DNA of 64,000 nt from Candidatus Babeliales bacterium (GTDB lineage Bacteria > Babelota > Babeliae > Babelales > JACPOV01), in assembly GCA_036260945.1 (NCBI GenBank), contig DATALT010000002.1, positions 124,001-188,000 on the forward strand. The letters run 5' to 3'. Shown piece by piece: positions 8,976-17,442 of the stretch. Below the pieces are notes generated by a model. That model saw only the letters and a list, made by a program, of their open reading frames with translations. It was not told where the DNA came from and searched no databases. The position numbers were made by a program, and so were the translations under genes. Each line of letters starts with the position of its first letter. Position 1 is the stretch's first letter.

Positions 8976-10331
8976 ATGAGTATCGTGATCGGTAAACAAT
9001 TATTCGCTTCGCATGAATGGCATACGATCGAAGCGCGCTACTTTTCCGGCAAAGCGGAAGCAGATTATATTGCGGTTGAGCAATCATTAGAACTGCAAGG
9101 TGAAGTTCCGCTTGTCGGCGCAAAAAATGCGGTTCTCGTTATTATGGCCTCACTTATTCTTGCAGAGGGAAAATCGGTTCTCAAAAATGTTCCGTGTTCT
9201 GCAGATGTTATTCAAATGGTTAGCTTGCTTGAAGAGCTTGGAGCGGAGGTTATTTTTTACCCTGAACTAAATGTGCTTGAAGTTGATACAAGTTTCATTC
9301 GCACTTTTCAAGTGCCTGCCGCAATTATGAAAAAAATGAGAGCTTCTGTTTTGGTGATGGGGCCATTGCTTGCTCGTTTTGGCCGTGCAGATATTGCGCT
9401 TCCTGGAGGCTGCTTAATTGGAGCCCGGCCGATCGATTATCATTTGAAAAATTTCGCAAAAATGGGAGTGCAGCTAGAAGTTGAAGGTGAATATCTGCGT
9501 GCGCATGTTTCTCATCTAAAAGCTGCAACGCTTGTTCTTGATTATCCAAGTGTTGGCGCGACAGAAAATCTTTTAATGCTTGCAGCGCTTGTTCCTGGAA
9601 CAACGCGCATTATTAACGCAGCGCTCGAGCCTGAAGTAAACGATCTCATTTCAATTCTGCGTTCGATGGGAGCACGTATCACCGTTCATGCGCCTGCAAC
9701 TATTGAAATTGAGGGTGTTTCGCAATTGCGCCCGGTTGAACATACGGTTATTCCTGATCGCCTTGAAGCGGGGAGTTTGCTTCTTGCTGCAGCAATTGCG
9801 GGCGGCTCAATTAATTTGCCGCAAGCGGTTGCTCCCGATATGGAAGTCTTTTTACTCAAATTGCAGGAAATGGGGCATCATATTCAGGTTGGCAAAGGTG
9901 GGATTGGCATCTCGCTGGTTGCAACGCGCCACCCGCAGGCTGTTTCATTTAGAACTTCTCCTTATCCAGGATTTCCTACCGATTTGCAAGCGCCAATGAT
10001 GGCGGCACTTTGCTTGGCACAAGGTAAAAGTGAAGTACATGAAACAGTCTATGAAAACCGTTTTCTTCATGTGCGCGAACTTCAAAAAATGGGCGCGCAA
10101 ATTGCAGTAAATGGCGATCGTGCTTTAATCACAGGCGTTGAAGAGCTTTATGGAACAAGCGTTATTGCATCAGATATTCGTGCATCGTGTGCATTGGTGG
10201 TTGCAGGGCTTGCTGCAAAAGGATCAACCATGATTACCGGAATTCACCATTGGCGAAGAGGGTATCAGGCTCTTGAGAAAAAATTAGTAACGCTCGGCGC
10301 AAAAATTGCGTTAATGAGCAGTGGAGAATAA
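8976..10331 (+). CDS. murA: UDP-N-acetylglucosamine 1-carboxyvinyltransferase MurA (451 aa)
   Basis: MurA transfers enolpyruvate from PEP to UDP-GlcNAc, the first committed step of peptidoglycan synthesis. The family signature GAKNAV (substrate-binding Lys/Asn), the catalytic loop PGGCLIGARPIDYHL with the fosfomycin-target cysteine present, and DIRASCALVVAGLAA with the conserved Arg are all visible. Relative to the usual ~420 aa it has about 30 extra N-terminal residues; the start is supported by AAGGGG 8 nt upstream. The gene is followed by a strong terminator. With murC and glmM in this window it shows that a peptidoglycan precursor pathway is kept. Confidence 0.97.
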   Translation: MSIVIGKQLFASHEWHTIEARYFSGKAEADYIAVEQSLELQGEVPLVGAKNAVLVIMASLILAEGKSVLKNVPCSADVIQMVSLLEELGAEVIFYPELNVLEVDTSFIRTFQVPAAIMKKMRASVLVMGPLLARFGRADIALPGGCLIGARPIDYHLKNFAKMGVQLEVEGEYLRAHVSHLKAATLVLDYPSVGATENLLMLAALVPGTTRIINAALEPEVNDLISILRSMGARITVHAPATIEIEGVSQLRPVEHTVIPDRLEAGSLLLAAAIAGGSINLPQAVAPDMEVFLLKLQEMGHHIQVGKGGIGISLVATRHPQAVSFRTSPYPGFPTDLQAPMMAALCLAQGKSEVHETVYENRFLHVRELQKMGAQIAVNGDRALITGVEELYGTSVIASDIRASCALVVAGLAAKGSTMITGIHHWRRGYQALEKKLVTLGAKIALMSSGE

Positions 10332-10344
10332 TTAAATAGTTTAT

Positions 10345-10386
10345 AAAAAAAACGGGCTAGATTTTTTGTCTAGCCCGTTTTTTTTG
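10345..10386. terminator. Bidirectional rho-independent terminator between murA and the MutS-like gene
   Basis: ACGGGCTAGA and TCTAGCCCGT pair perfectly around a short T-rich loop, flanked by a run of A on one side and a run of T on the other. It sits between two convergent genes and can end transcription from both. Confidence 0.9.
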
Positions 10387-10402
10387 ATGATGTTTTTGTT
10401 TT

Positions 10403-12397
10403 TTAGTTTTCCAAACCAGAACTGAAAATTCCTTCTTGTGCAAGTAAATCGAATGCTATATTTATAGTCGATTTTCCTTCTTCTAGTTTGAATGGGCGTA
10501 CCAATGAACCATCTTCGGTTTTAAGAACAGTCACTTGGTAGTTTTTAAACTTCTCGTTTTCAAGTTCTGTAAGTCGGTGATAGTGAGTTGCAATGCACGT
10601 GATGCTATTATTGGATTTGCTTAATTCTTTAGCAAAAAGATAGGCAGCTTCTTCGCCTTCTTTTGGTGACGTACCGCTAAAAACTTCATCCATAATAGTG
10701 AAGCTAAATTCTTGTGTGCTAAGTTTTCTAATCGATTCGATGAGCGTCTTTGCGCGCATTACTTCTGCTTTAAACAACGATGTACCGGTTGCAATATCAT
10801 CGGTAATATTTAAATAACAGTTTATATTAACAAAGGGTGTCATTATTAATTGCTTGGCTGGAACAATTCCGATTGTTTGCGCGAGCAAAAGATTGATGAT
10901 AGCACCTTTAATGATAGTCGATTTTCCACCAGTATTTGGACCAGTAAGAATCATATTGTTTGGTAGTGTTTCGGTGCCCAGCGTTAAATCGTTGGTAACA
11001 ACAATATCTGCATTAACAAATGGATTCCAAAAATCTGTAATATGCACATATGGTTTATCTGCCTCAACAAATTTTGCAAACGAATAGTGAACGCGATCCG
11101 ATTCGTGCGCGAGATACAATTTTGCTATGGAAAGGTATGCATCCAAATATCCGGCAGCTGACATAGCTTGTCCAAATTCTTCTTTGACTTCTTTCATAAG
11201 CTGATGCGCAGCTAATACTCTACCGGTTAAAGAGAAGAAAGATGCTTTGCCTATGAAGGTGTTTTTCATCAAAAATGATTTAAGCTTTTCTGCGTATGCG
11301 CTTAAATTGTCTTTGGTAGATAATGATTTGCGAATTGATCCAAGAACTGGATTTCCAGATGCTTCATGCTGCTCGAGAATGTTTGAGAGTTTGCTTAAAG
11401 AATTAATGTATGTTGCGACATCAATAAGCTTTGTCTGTAAGTGGCGCGCAATGTTATTGTTTAATCTCGTGTCATCAAAGGTTTTGTAGGTACTATACCC
11501 AAGTAGGCCGACCATTGCGCCACCCACGCCTGCAAGAGTTGCTTTTGTTTGGTTCGGTAACTCAGCTAATAGATTCAAAGCATATTTGATATTCGTAGGG
11601 TTAATTGAAGCGATTCCTTGGCGTACAGCTTCGAACTTTGAAATAGGAGCACCAAGTGCGGCCGCTTGCTGATATTTGGTAATGGCTGCAAGTTCAACTG
11701 CATAAATAGGGAAAATATTTATCATTATTGCGGTCAATGCATTCCGCATTTGTACAGTTGCCTCTAACGCTGTAGCATTTGTATTCAACCACGAAACGGT
11801 CTCTGGATAATATACCTTTTTAAAAAGTTCTTCGTTTACAGGATTTTCATCTTGCCAATATGAAAACATAAGCGATTCCGATTTTTTGATTTCGCAAAGA
11901 ACCGTATCGATTTCTTTTATGAGCTCTTTATCTTGTATGAGCTGCTTAATTGTTGCTTGGCGTGAAGTAAGGATATTTTTATCGAAAGTTGGCTGCGAAA
12001 TTAAAGCAGCCAGAGCAGCTTCACCAAAAACGGTGCGTGTATGATTAAGTTTTTCCATAAGATGTGCTGAACTTAACTCACCACCGCAAAATATTTCCAT
12101 TTTTTTCAAAAAAGTTCCGTCCAGCGCTGTTTGCATTATGCTTGGCTGCATATTCTTACTCAAGATATCGAACGCAATTTTTCGTTTTTCTCCCTCTGAG
12201 AGTTCGGTAACTTGAAGAGTTAATTTTTTATTTTTCTTTTTTATTTCTTCGAGTGATTCTACATGGCGGTCTTGGTTTGTGCTGAACGACTTAAGGTAGA
12301 GATCTCGTGCCACCGTATATTCAGGTGACGCTGGGATTGAAAAAAGACTTAAAGATAAGATTGAAAAATAAGAGCGGGCGCTGCGCAGAATCATCAT
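10403..12397 (-). CDS. MutS-family ATPase with N-terminal signal peptide (664 aa)
   Basis: The C-terminal ~200 residues are a MutS domain V ATPase: Walker A GPNTGGKST (about 486-494), the following helix, Walker B FTIMDE (about 566-571), the FSGTSPKEGEEAA signature and the ATHYHRLTELE switch histidine segment. The middle is helical, like the MutS lever and clamp. The mismatch-recognition domain is absent. Unusually, the protein opens with a hydrophobic leader (residues 9-23, YFSILSLSLFSIPAS) after an Arg, resembling a signal peptide, and has a second hydrophobic stretch near 286-300. It may be membrane-associated or exported rather than a DNA repair enzyme; that is inference. An AAGGA site precedes ATGATG. 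Confidence 0.8.
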   Translation of the reverse strand: MMILRSARSYFSILSLSLFSIPASPEYTVARDLYLKSFSTNQDRHVESLEEIKKKNKKLTLQVTELSEGEKRKIAFDILSKNMQPSIMQTALDGTFLKKMEIFCGGELSSAHLMEKLNHTRTVFGEAALAALISQPTFDKNILTSRQATIKQLIQDKELIKEIDTVLCEIKKSESLMFSYWQDENPVNEELFKKVYYPETVSWLNTNATALEATVQMRNALTAIMINIFPIYAVELAAITKYQQAAALGAPISKFEAVRQGIASINPTNIKYALNLLAELPNQTKATLAGVGGAMVGLLGYSTYKTFDDTRLNNNIARHLQTKLIDVATYINSLSKLSNILEQHEASGNPVLGSIRKSLSTKDNLSAYAEKLKSFLMKNTFIGKASFFSLTGRVLAAHQLMKEVKEEFGQAMSAAGYLDAYLSIAKLYLAHESDRVHYSFAKFVEADKPYVHITDFWNPFVNADIVVTNDLTLGTETLPNNMILTGPNTGGKSTIIKGAIINLLLAQTIGIVPAKQLIMTPFVNINCYLNITDDIATGTSLFKAEVMRAKTLIESIRKLSTQEFSFTIMDEVFSGTSPKEGEEAAYLFAKELSKSNNSITCIATHYHRLTELENEKFKNYQVTVLKTEDGSLVRPFKLEEGKSTINIAFDLLAQEGIFSSGLEN

Positions 12398-12502
12398 AGC
12401 ATTCCTTTGAAGTATCAGATGAAAATATGCTCATTTCCATTATAGTTCTGGAAGGCAATAATGCAAGATGTGGCAAGTATCGAGTTCGATTTGATGGATC
12501 TT

Positions 12503-13342
12503 TTAGAAACTCGCGGTTAAATCGGTCAGTTCACGAGTAATTTTTGCTTGACGGAGTTTGTTATAATCAAGCCGCATCGTATCCAAAATATTTGATGCGT
12601 TTCTAGTGGAGCTATCCATCGCTATAAAGCGCGCTGCTTGTTCGGCGATGAGGGAATTTACGAGAATTTCGCGCAGCGTGATTTCCATTTGCTTTGCGGA
12701 AAGATAAGAAAGCAGTTCTTGAGAATCGGCTTCGAATCGGTATGCTTCTTGCGGTTTCGATTCATTGATTTGCTGATTGTAAGGTTGTGCTAAATTCAGA
12801 GCTGTCGGCTTTTGTGAGAAAAAAGTTTTCGGGTACTGATAATAGATGATAATCGATCTATAGTCGTTTCCATGCGCTGAAAGGTACAGCGAAATTTTTT
12901 GAATGATATGCGCAATCGTTGCAGAGTTGAACACACGCAGTTCCATTACCGTCGGTCCTTCTCGCTTTGAAAGGAGCTCAACCGCTTTTTTTCCGATCAC
13001 GATCGCATCAACGTCGTTAGGATTTATGTGTTCGTATTGCCGTGCAAAAAAAGCAACAATAGCATTATTGAAATTGCCACACAATCCTTTTTGAGAACCG
13101 ACGACGATCGCAAGATCGCGATTGCTTTCGGGGTTGCCTTTCAGTGGATAATTCCATGTTGGGTGTTCTTGCGAAATAAGAGCCAATAGGCGAGAGATTT
13201 CTTGCCTATAATTTTCAACCATCGCTCGCTGTGCGCGCATTTTTGAGTGGCTTGCCATAGAAATAAGACGCATTGCATGGGTTACTTTTTTTATTGTTTC
13301 TACCGCTTTAATGCGCTGGCGCATCTGAATAAGCTCAGACAT
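12503..13342 (-). CDS. atpG: F1Fo ATP synthase gamma subunit (279 aa)
   Basis: AtpG is the rotating central stalk of the F1 sector. The N-terminal coiled-coil segment (MRQRIKAVETIKKVTHAMRL, then SMASHSKMR) and the C-terminal helix (SSTRNASNILDTMRLDYNKLRQA) are both diagnostic; the middle Rossmann-like part contains SQKGLCGNFNNAI. Length is normal. A good AAGGA site precedes the start. It stands alone: neither neighbour is an ATP synthase gene, whereas atpG usually lies between atpA and atpD. Confidence 0.96.
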   Translation of the reverse strand: MSELIQMRQRIKAVETIKKVTHAMRLISMASHSKMRAQRAMVENYRQEISRLLALISQEHPTWNYPLKGNPESNRDLAIVVGSQKGLCGNFNNAIVAFFARQYEHINPNDVDAIVIGKKAVELLSKREGPTVMELRVFNSATIAHIIQKISLYLSAHGNDYRSIIIYYQYPKTFFSQKPTALNLAQPYNQQINESKPQEAYRFEADSQELLSYLSAKQMEITLREILVNSLIAEQAARFIAMDSSTRNASNILDTMRLDYNKLRQAKITRELTDLTASF

Positions 13343-13432
13343 GATTTTCCTTACGGCAACTAAAGGAGTTTGTATTATGCAGCTCGACTCTGTTACTATA
13401 AGATAAAACGATAAAATAAAATTTGAAAGCGT

Positions 13433-14011
13433 ATGATACTTATTATCGATGGCTATAACGTTTTAAAGTACTGTGTGGAAAAATCTCGGCTCGATCAAAA
13501 TGAGCGTGAGCAGTTTATTATTCTTTTAAAGCGTTACGCTTCACTCAAGAAATTAGAGATCGTACTCGTTTTCGATGGTGGGCCGCTTGGATTGCCCGAC
13601 AAAGAAACGCATGGGCCAGTGCGGGTCATTTATACGGGAAAAGCAGAAACCGCAGATGGATTTATTGTAAATTATTGTGAGCGCCATAAGGGCGGCGGTA
13701 TCGTAACTGTTTCTTCCGATAGAGAGATTATTAATGCGGCTCGCCGCTTTGGCCTTGAAACAATTTCGGCGCAAGAATTTTTTCACTATTTAAAAGATGC
13801 TTTCGTAAAACCAAAAGACGATTTAAATAACGGGAAGGCTATCAAGATCGATGGCAAAAAAGATGAGCCAGAAGTGGATCAGCTTATGCATTATGGGAGT
13901 TTAATGCGCCCGTCAAAAAAAGATGACAAAGATGGTGCAATGCGAGAACCGGCTGGAAAAGATTTAGCGAAAAACGAAAAACGGCGTTTTCAGAAATTAA
14001 AAAAATTATAA
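13433..14011 (+). CDS. YacP/Rae1-like NYN-domain endoribonuclease (192 aa)
   Basis: Residues 1-140 match the NYN/PIN-like YacP family: the N-terminal ILIIDGYNV with the metal Asp, VLVFDGG, and VSSDREI with further acidic metal ligands. The B. subtilis member (Rae1) is a ribosome-associated mRNA endonuclease. The last 50 residues are a Lys/Asp-rich disordered tail (KKDDKDGAMREPAGKD) absent from the core family. It is 10 nt upstream of tsaE and probably co-transcribed. The functional assignment by family is good; the target is unknown. Confidence 0.8.
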   Translation: MILIIDGYNVLKYCVEKSRLDQNEREQFIILLKRYASLKKLEIVLVFDGGPLGLPDKETHGPVRVIYTGKAETADGFIVNYCERHKGGGIVTVSSDREIINAARRFGLETISAQEFFHYLKDAFVKPKDDLNNGKAIKIDGKKDEPEVDQLMHYGSLMRPSKKDDKDGAMREPAGKDLAKNEKRRFQKLKKL

Positions 14012-14021
14012 GAAGTTTTAT

Positions 14022-14453
14022 ATGGAATTCAATCAAACTTTTACGTTAGAAACATTGCCTAAGTTAGTTGAACAGTTGGCTGCGTGCAAAAAGCATTGCG
14101 CGATCTTTACCTTTTCAGGATCGCTTGGCGCGGGAAAAACGACGATCATACGCGAGTTGCTCCGCGCATGGGGTGTTAAAGAGTCAATTACGAGTCCCAC
14201 TTTTAATTATGTTAATAGTTATCGGAATGCGCAGGGTGAAACCTTTTACCATTTTGATTTGTATAGAATAGGATCGGTCGATCAGTTTATTCAGGCAGGA
14301 TTTGACGAATTTATTTATGCACCAAATAGCTGGGCGCTTATTGAATGGCCCGATAGTATTAGGCCTTTGCTCAAACATGCTGTTTGCGATGTTTCAATCG
14401 AATACGGGCTTCATAGCTCACAACGAATTGTGAGCTATGAAATAATTAAATAA
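14022..14453 (+). CDS. tsaE: tRNA threonylcarbamoyladenosine biosynthesis ATPase TsaE (143 aa)
   Basis: TsaE is the P-loop ATPase partner of TsaB/TsaD in forming t6A37 on tRNAs that read ANN codons. Walker A (GSLGAGKTTI), the switch TSPTF motif, the FYHFDLYR Walker-B-like segment and EWPDSI are all present, and the length is typical. The last codons run through a perfect 13-bp inverted repeat (14411-14440), so the C-terminal residues are constrained by a hairpin. It likely forms a transcript with the upstream YacP gene. Confidence 0.95.
   Translation: MEFNQTFTLETLPKLVEQLAACKKHCAIFTFSGSLGAGKTTIIRELLRAWGVKESITSPTFNYVNSYRNAQGETFYHFDLYRIGSVDQFIQAGFDEFIYAPNSWALIEWPDSIRPLLKHAVCDVSIEYGLHSSQRIVSYEIIK
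14411..14440. terminator. Perfect 13-bp inverted repeat inside the end of tsaE
   Basis: TCATAGCTCACAA and TTGTGAGCTATGA pair perfectly around a CGAA tetraloop, within the coding sequence and ending about 13 nt before the tsaE stop. It separates tsaE from a convergent gene. There is no T-run on either side, so termination or an mRNA-stabilising role is inferred from position and stability. Confidence 0.5.
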
Positions 14454-14468
14454 TATTTTAGATGATGC

Positions 14469-15296
14469 TTATTTAGGTGTATTGCTTGTACTCGATGCGC
14501 AGTCGTTATACATAATTTGGGAATCGAGCATAATTGTTCTCAGGTCAAGAGATCGCGCGCGGGTATTTGCAAAGATAGTATCAATGCGCTGAAACTCACC
14601 GCTGTTGGAATTTTCCACCCAGCAGACATCGATAGAATCTACGTTTAGAAAACTTCCAGAAGTATCGAAGCTAATATTTATTGCAAGGAAAAAAAATGTT
14701 GGAATTAAAAATGCGAACCGATTGAGTAAGTTCTGAAGATTTAACTGAATAGTGCATGGAGTACCCGAGCCCCCGGTGGTTGGAATGGTACCAACAATCG
14801 TCAGGAGTCTTCCGACCGTTTCGCCTAGCGAGTTTTTATCGCTATTATATTGCATCGAAATGGTAAAATAATTAGAAGGATTAATAGTAGACTGTAGAGT
14901 TATCTGATTTTTACTTACAAAAGCCGCATCAGCAGGATTGAGCAGACCAGAAACAGGTTTATTGTCCACAGGGTTTTTTGTATTTAGAATAACATTAGGG
15001 CCAGTTGATAATCCCATGTCTGGAAACGTTGATAATGCATAACTAGGGGCACCTGCACTATTGGCTATAGTTATTGTGCCCAGGTAAACCGGGATATCCT
15101 GCTTAATGTTGACAATAGGTGGAAGATTTGCAGGGATACCTGTGCTGCGAACCATAATGGGAGCTTTTTGAGCACTAGAAACACGAGAAGTTATGGCTCC
15201 TTTTTGTGCAGCTACTAATTCGTAGCTCAACATCAAGGTTATTACTATAATTATTGCTTTTAAGGTGCGATAATGAAAAAAAATGCGCAAATTCAT
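14469..15296 (-). CDS. Secreted hypothetical protein (275 aa)
   Basis: The function is not recognised. An AAAGGAG site precedes the ATG. A long signal peptide (basic MNLRIFFHYRTLK, then AIIIVITLMLSYELVA, cleavage near AAQKG) leads into a mature chain with beta-rich character: many Thr, Ser, Asn and Ile in alternating patterns, for example TIQLNLQNLLNRFAF and NQITLQSTINPSNYFTISMQYN. The hydrophobic FLIPTFFFLAINISF could be a buried strand or a second membrane segment. It could be a surface beta-sandwich protein. It ends next to tsaE in convergent orientation. Confidence 0.7.
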   Translation of the reverse strand: MNLRIFFHYRTLKAIIIVITLMLSYELVAAQKGAITSRVSSAQKAPIMVRSTGIPANLPPIVNIKQDIPVYLGTITIANSAGAPSYALSTFPDMGLSTGPNVILNTKNPVDNKPVSGLLNPADAAFVSKNQITLQSTINPSNYFTISMQYNSDKNSLGETVGRLLTIVGTIPTTGGSGTPCTIQLNLQNLLNRFAFLIPTFFFLAINISFDTSGSFLNVDSIDVCWVENSNSGEFQRIDTIFANTRARSLDLRTIMLDSQIMYNDCASSTSNTPK

Positions 15297-15479
15297 ACAC
15301 TTTGCTCCTTTAACTTATGGGCAGTCTGCTATCACTGCTTATTATGAATTAAAAACAAGCAATATATCAATATTTCAACTTGAAATAAAAAAATAACTCA
15401 ATTTACTCGATTTTTTTCGAATTCTGATACTGTTTTTCAGTTTGGAAGAATGATCTGGCTGGAAAGTAAAAAATAAAAG

Positions 15480-15508
15480 TTGAAAAGTGGAAAGAAAATC
15501 ACTACTCT
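15480..15508 (+). promoter_or_regulatory. Candidate promoter of the tRNA cluster
   Basis: TTGAAA and TACTCT are 17 nt apart and end 15 nt before the 5' end of tRNA-Tyr. The -35 box is 5/6 to the sigma70 consensus while the -10 is weak. Spacing and place support it; nothing else does. Confidence 0.35.
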
Positions 15509-15522
15509 ATTTGACAGCTCGA

Positions 15523-15608
15523 GGCGAGATTCCCGAGCGGTCAAAGGGGACGGACTGTAAATCCGTTGGCTTATGTCTTCGAAGGTTCGAATCCTTCTCT
15601 CGCCACCA
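15523..15608 (+). tRNA. tRNA-Tyr (GTA)
   Basis: A class II tRNA with perfect 7-bp acceptor stem (GGCGAGA/TCTCGCC), long variable arm, anticodon loop CTGTAAA giving GTA, T-loop TTCGAAT, discriminator A and encoded CCA. It is the first of a tRNA run leading into the secE-nusG-rpl-rpo block. Confidence 0.97.
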
Positions 15609-15723
15609 GTTTACGTTTATCCGGGCCCAGGCTCGGCAAACTACGACCGGCAGGCCATTCTTCGCTAGAAAAGATTAGCGTTCTACAATAAGCGATTGAA
15701 TGCATAGAGTTTGAAATTAGTGT

Positions 15724-15799
15724 GCGGGAATAGCTCAATTGGTAGAGCGACAGCCTTCCAAGCTGTAGGTTGCGGGTTCGAGCCCCGTTTCCCGCTCCA
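15724..15799 (+). tRNA. tRNA-Gly (TCC)
   Basis: Acceptor GCGGGAA pairs with TTCCCGC; the anticodon loop CTTCCAA gives TCC; the T-loop is TTCGAGC; discriminator T and CCA are encoded. The order Tyr-Gly-Thr matches the well-known tyrU-glyT-thrT order upstream of tufB in enterobacteria. Confidence 0.97.
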
Positions 15800-15915
15800 A
15801 ACTTTTCTTCATCAAAGTACTTTGGCGCAGCTAAAAGTATTTTGAAAATTAGCTTGGCAAAGAAATTGAAATTTAGTATAAAATCAGTCCAATACGGATT
15901 GTTTTTTGCGAGTAT

Positions 15916-15991
15916 GCTGGCGTAGCTCAGTCGGTAGAGCAACTGATTTGTAATCAGTAGGTCGCTGGTTCGAATCCAGTCGCCAGCTCCA
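15916..15991 (+). tRNA. tRNA-Thr (TGT)
   Basis: Acceptor GCTGGCG pairs with CGCCAGC; anticodon loop TTTGTAA gives TGT; T-loop TTCGAAT; discriminator T and CCA are encoded. It reads ACA/ACG-type codons. Confidence 0.97.
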
Positions 15992-16267
15992 AATTTCGCT
16001 AACATATTGATTGGTAGAAATAATTCACACCGGTCAAAAAGCTAACAGTGGCCGATCAAGCACGAGCGAAAACCGGCTCTAGGCAAGGTCAATAATGAAA
16101 AAGAAGCGATGAAGACATTGATAAAATCGCTTTCCTTATAAGAACTGACAAGTCCCAGAATGCTAAAAAGCGATACGGGATGCGTCTAAACCAGGGTTGA
16201 ATGATAAAAATCGAGTTGTTTTTTTCCTTTTTTTTATTTAACCTAGTACTATGTTTGAGAAATGTAT
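15992..16267 (+). other. 276-bp gap where tuf is often found; no gene seen
   Basis: No ORF or known RNA is supported between the two Thr tRNAs. The stretch is purine-rich and contains short complementary segments (CCGGT near 16031 with ACCGG near 16072; GCGAT near 16107 with ATCGC near 16128), so a small structured RNA is possible. Bases 16081-16106 resemble a short repeat in the gap at 58872. In many bacteria tuf occupies this position. Confidence 0.35.
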
Positions 16268-16342
<75 letters not shown>

Positions 16343-16382
16343 TAATAAAAGTCGTAGTTGTTTCATAACGTAAGAGAACCAT

Positions 16383-16544
16383 ATGGCAAAGAAGAAACGA
16401 GTGATTACTGCCCTTTCATGTGAGCAATGCAGAGAGCGTAATTATTCGCAAGTAGTTTCAGGAAAAAGATCAGTTGGCTCTTTGCAATTAAGCAAATATT
16501 GTTCTCATTGTCGTAAGCATACGATGCACAAAGAAACCAAATAG
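16383..16544 (+). CDS. rpmG: 50S ribosomal protein L33 (53 aa)
   Basis: A short gene lying between tRNA-Thr and tRNA-Trp. The translation starts MAKKKRVITALSCEQC and ends CSHCRKHTMHKETK. It is the zinc-binding (C+) form: Cys13-x2-Cys16 and Cys40-x2-Cys43 make a zinc ribbon. The length is standard for L33. Its place next to tRNA-Trp and secE is the classical context. Confidence 0.96.
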   Translation: MAKKKRVITALSCEQCRERNYSQVVSGKRSVGSLQLSKYCSHCRKHTMHKETK

Positions 16545-16554
16545 GTTTTTGTGG

Positions 16555-16631
16555 AGGCCAGTAGCTCTAATTGGCAGAGCGGCAGACTCCAAATCTGCGG
16601 GTTGGGGGTTCGAATCCCTCCTGGCCTGCCA
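16555..16631 (+). tRNA. tRNA-Trp (CCA)
   Basis: Acceptor AGGCCAG pairs with CTGGCCT; anticodon loop CTCCAAA gives CCA; discriminator G, as expected for Trp; CCA encoded. It sits 10 nt after rpmG and upstream of secE. Confidence 0.97.
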
Positions 16632-16711
16632 AACGATCGAAAAGATCTGAAAGTGTCCAAAATGAATAAGGTTTTTTTTGCATCTCTTGCATGCAAAAGA
16701 GGTGAGGTATA

Positions 16712-16891
16712 ATGAAGGGTGTTGTTCGTTTTTTGCATGAAGTCCAGCTTGAGCTAGCCAAGATTGCATGGCCGAGTTTTAATGAACTTGTTGGCTCAGT
16801 AATTATAGTTCTTATCTTGGTTTGCGTTTTTGCTCTCTATATAGGTTCTATTGATGTCATTTTTTACAAAATCGCTGGGCGAATTTTTTAG
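16712..16891 (+). CDS. secE: Preprotein translocase subunit SecE (59 aa)
   Basis: SecE clamps the SecY channel in the inner membrane. The 59-residue protein is the minimal form: an amphipathic helix with the conserved ELAKIAWPSFNEL segment and one membrane helix (SVIIVLILVCVFALYIG). A GAGGTGAGG ribosome binding site precedes the ATG. It is directly upstream of nusG, as in most bacteria. Confidence 0.97.
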   Translation: MKGVVRFLHEVQLELAKIAWPSFNELVGSVIIVLILVCVFALYIGSIDVIFYKIAGRIF

Positions 16892-16906
16892 CGCATCGGG
16901 AAATAC

Positions 16907-17425
16907 ATGAAGCGTTGGTATGTTGTTCAAATTTACGCTGGGTACGAAGAGGCGATTAAAACAGATCTTGAGCGCCGCATTAAAGAAACGGGCAAACAAG
17001 ATGTGTTTGGTGAGGTATTAATCCCCTCTGCTAAGGTAAAGAGTATGTTCTCGACTGAAGCAAAAGATGAGCAGCAGCTTTTTCCTGGATATCTTCTCGT
17101 TGAGATGGAGTTGTCTCAGGAGACAATGCGTTTGGTGCAAGCGACACCGCGCGTTATTCGCTTTTTAGGTGGTAAAGAGCCTATGCCGCTATCTCAAAAA
17201 GAGATTGGCCGAATAGTTTCTCAAATGAAAGGCGAGGTCGCCTTGGTTCCTAAGAAGAGTGATTTCGTTGTTGGAAGTGAAGTCGATATATCCGAAGGGC
17301 CCTTCGCAGGGTTTGTTGGTGTTGTCGAGAAAGTTGATGAGGCAAATGAGCGTCTCACGTTGATGGTAAGTATTTTTGGTCGAATGACTCCTATTGAACT
17401 GGGTTTTGATCAAGTAAAACGATGA
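16907..17425 (+). CDS. nusG: Transcription termination/antitermination factor NusG (172 aa)
   Basis: NusG binds the RNA polymerase clamp and couples transcription to translation or Rho. The NGN domain starts with KRWYVVQIYAGYEEAIK and includes FPGYLLVEMEL; the C-terminal KOW domain has SEGPFAGFVGVVEKVD. Length and order are standard. Only 15 nt separate it from secE and 17 nt from rplK, so one transcript is expected. Confidence 0.97.
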   Translation: MKRWYVVQIYAGYEEAIKTDLERRIKETGKQDVFGEVLIPSAKVKSMFSTEAKDEQQLFPGYLLVEMELSQETMRLVQATPRVIRFLGGKEPMPLSQKEIGRIVSQMKGEVALVPKKSDFVVGSEVDISEGPFAGFVGVVEKVDEANERLTLMVSIFGRMTPIELGFDQVKR

Positions 17426-17442
17426 TTACGTAGGTTGGTACA

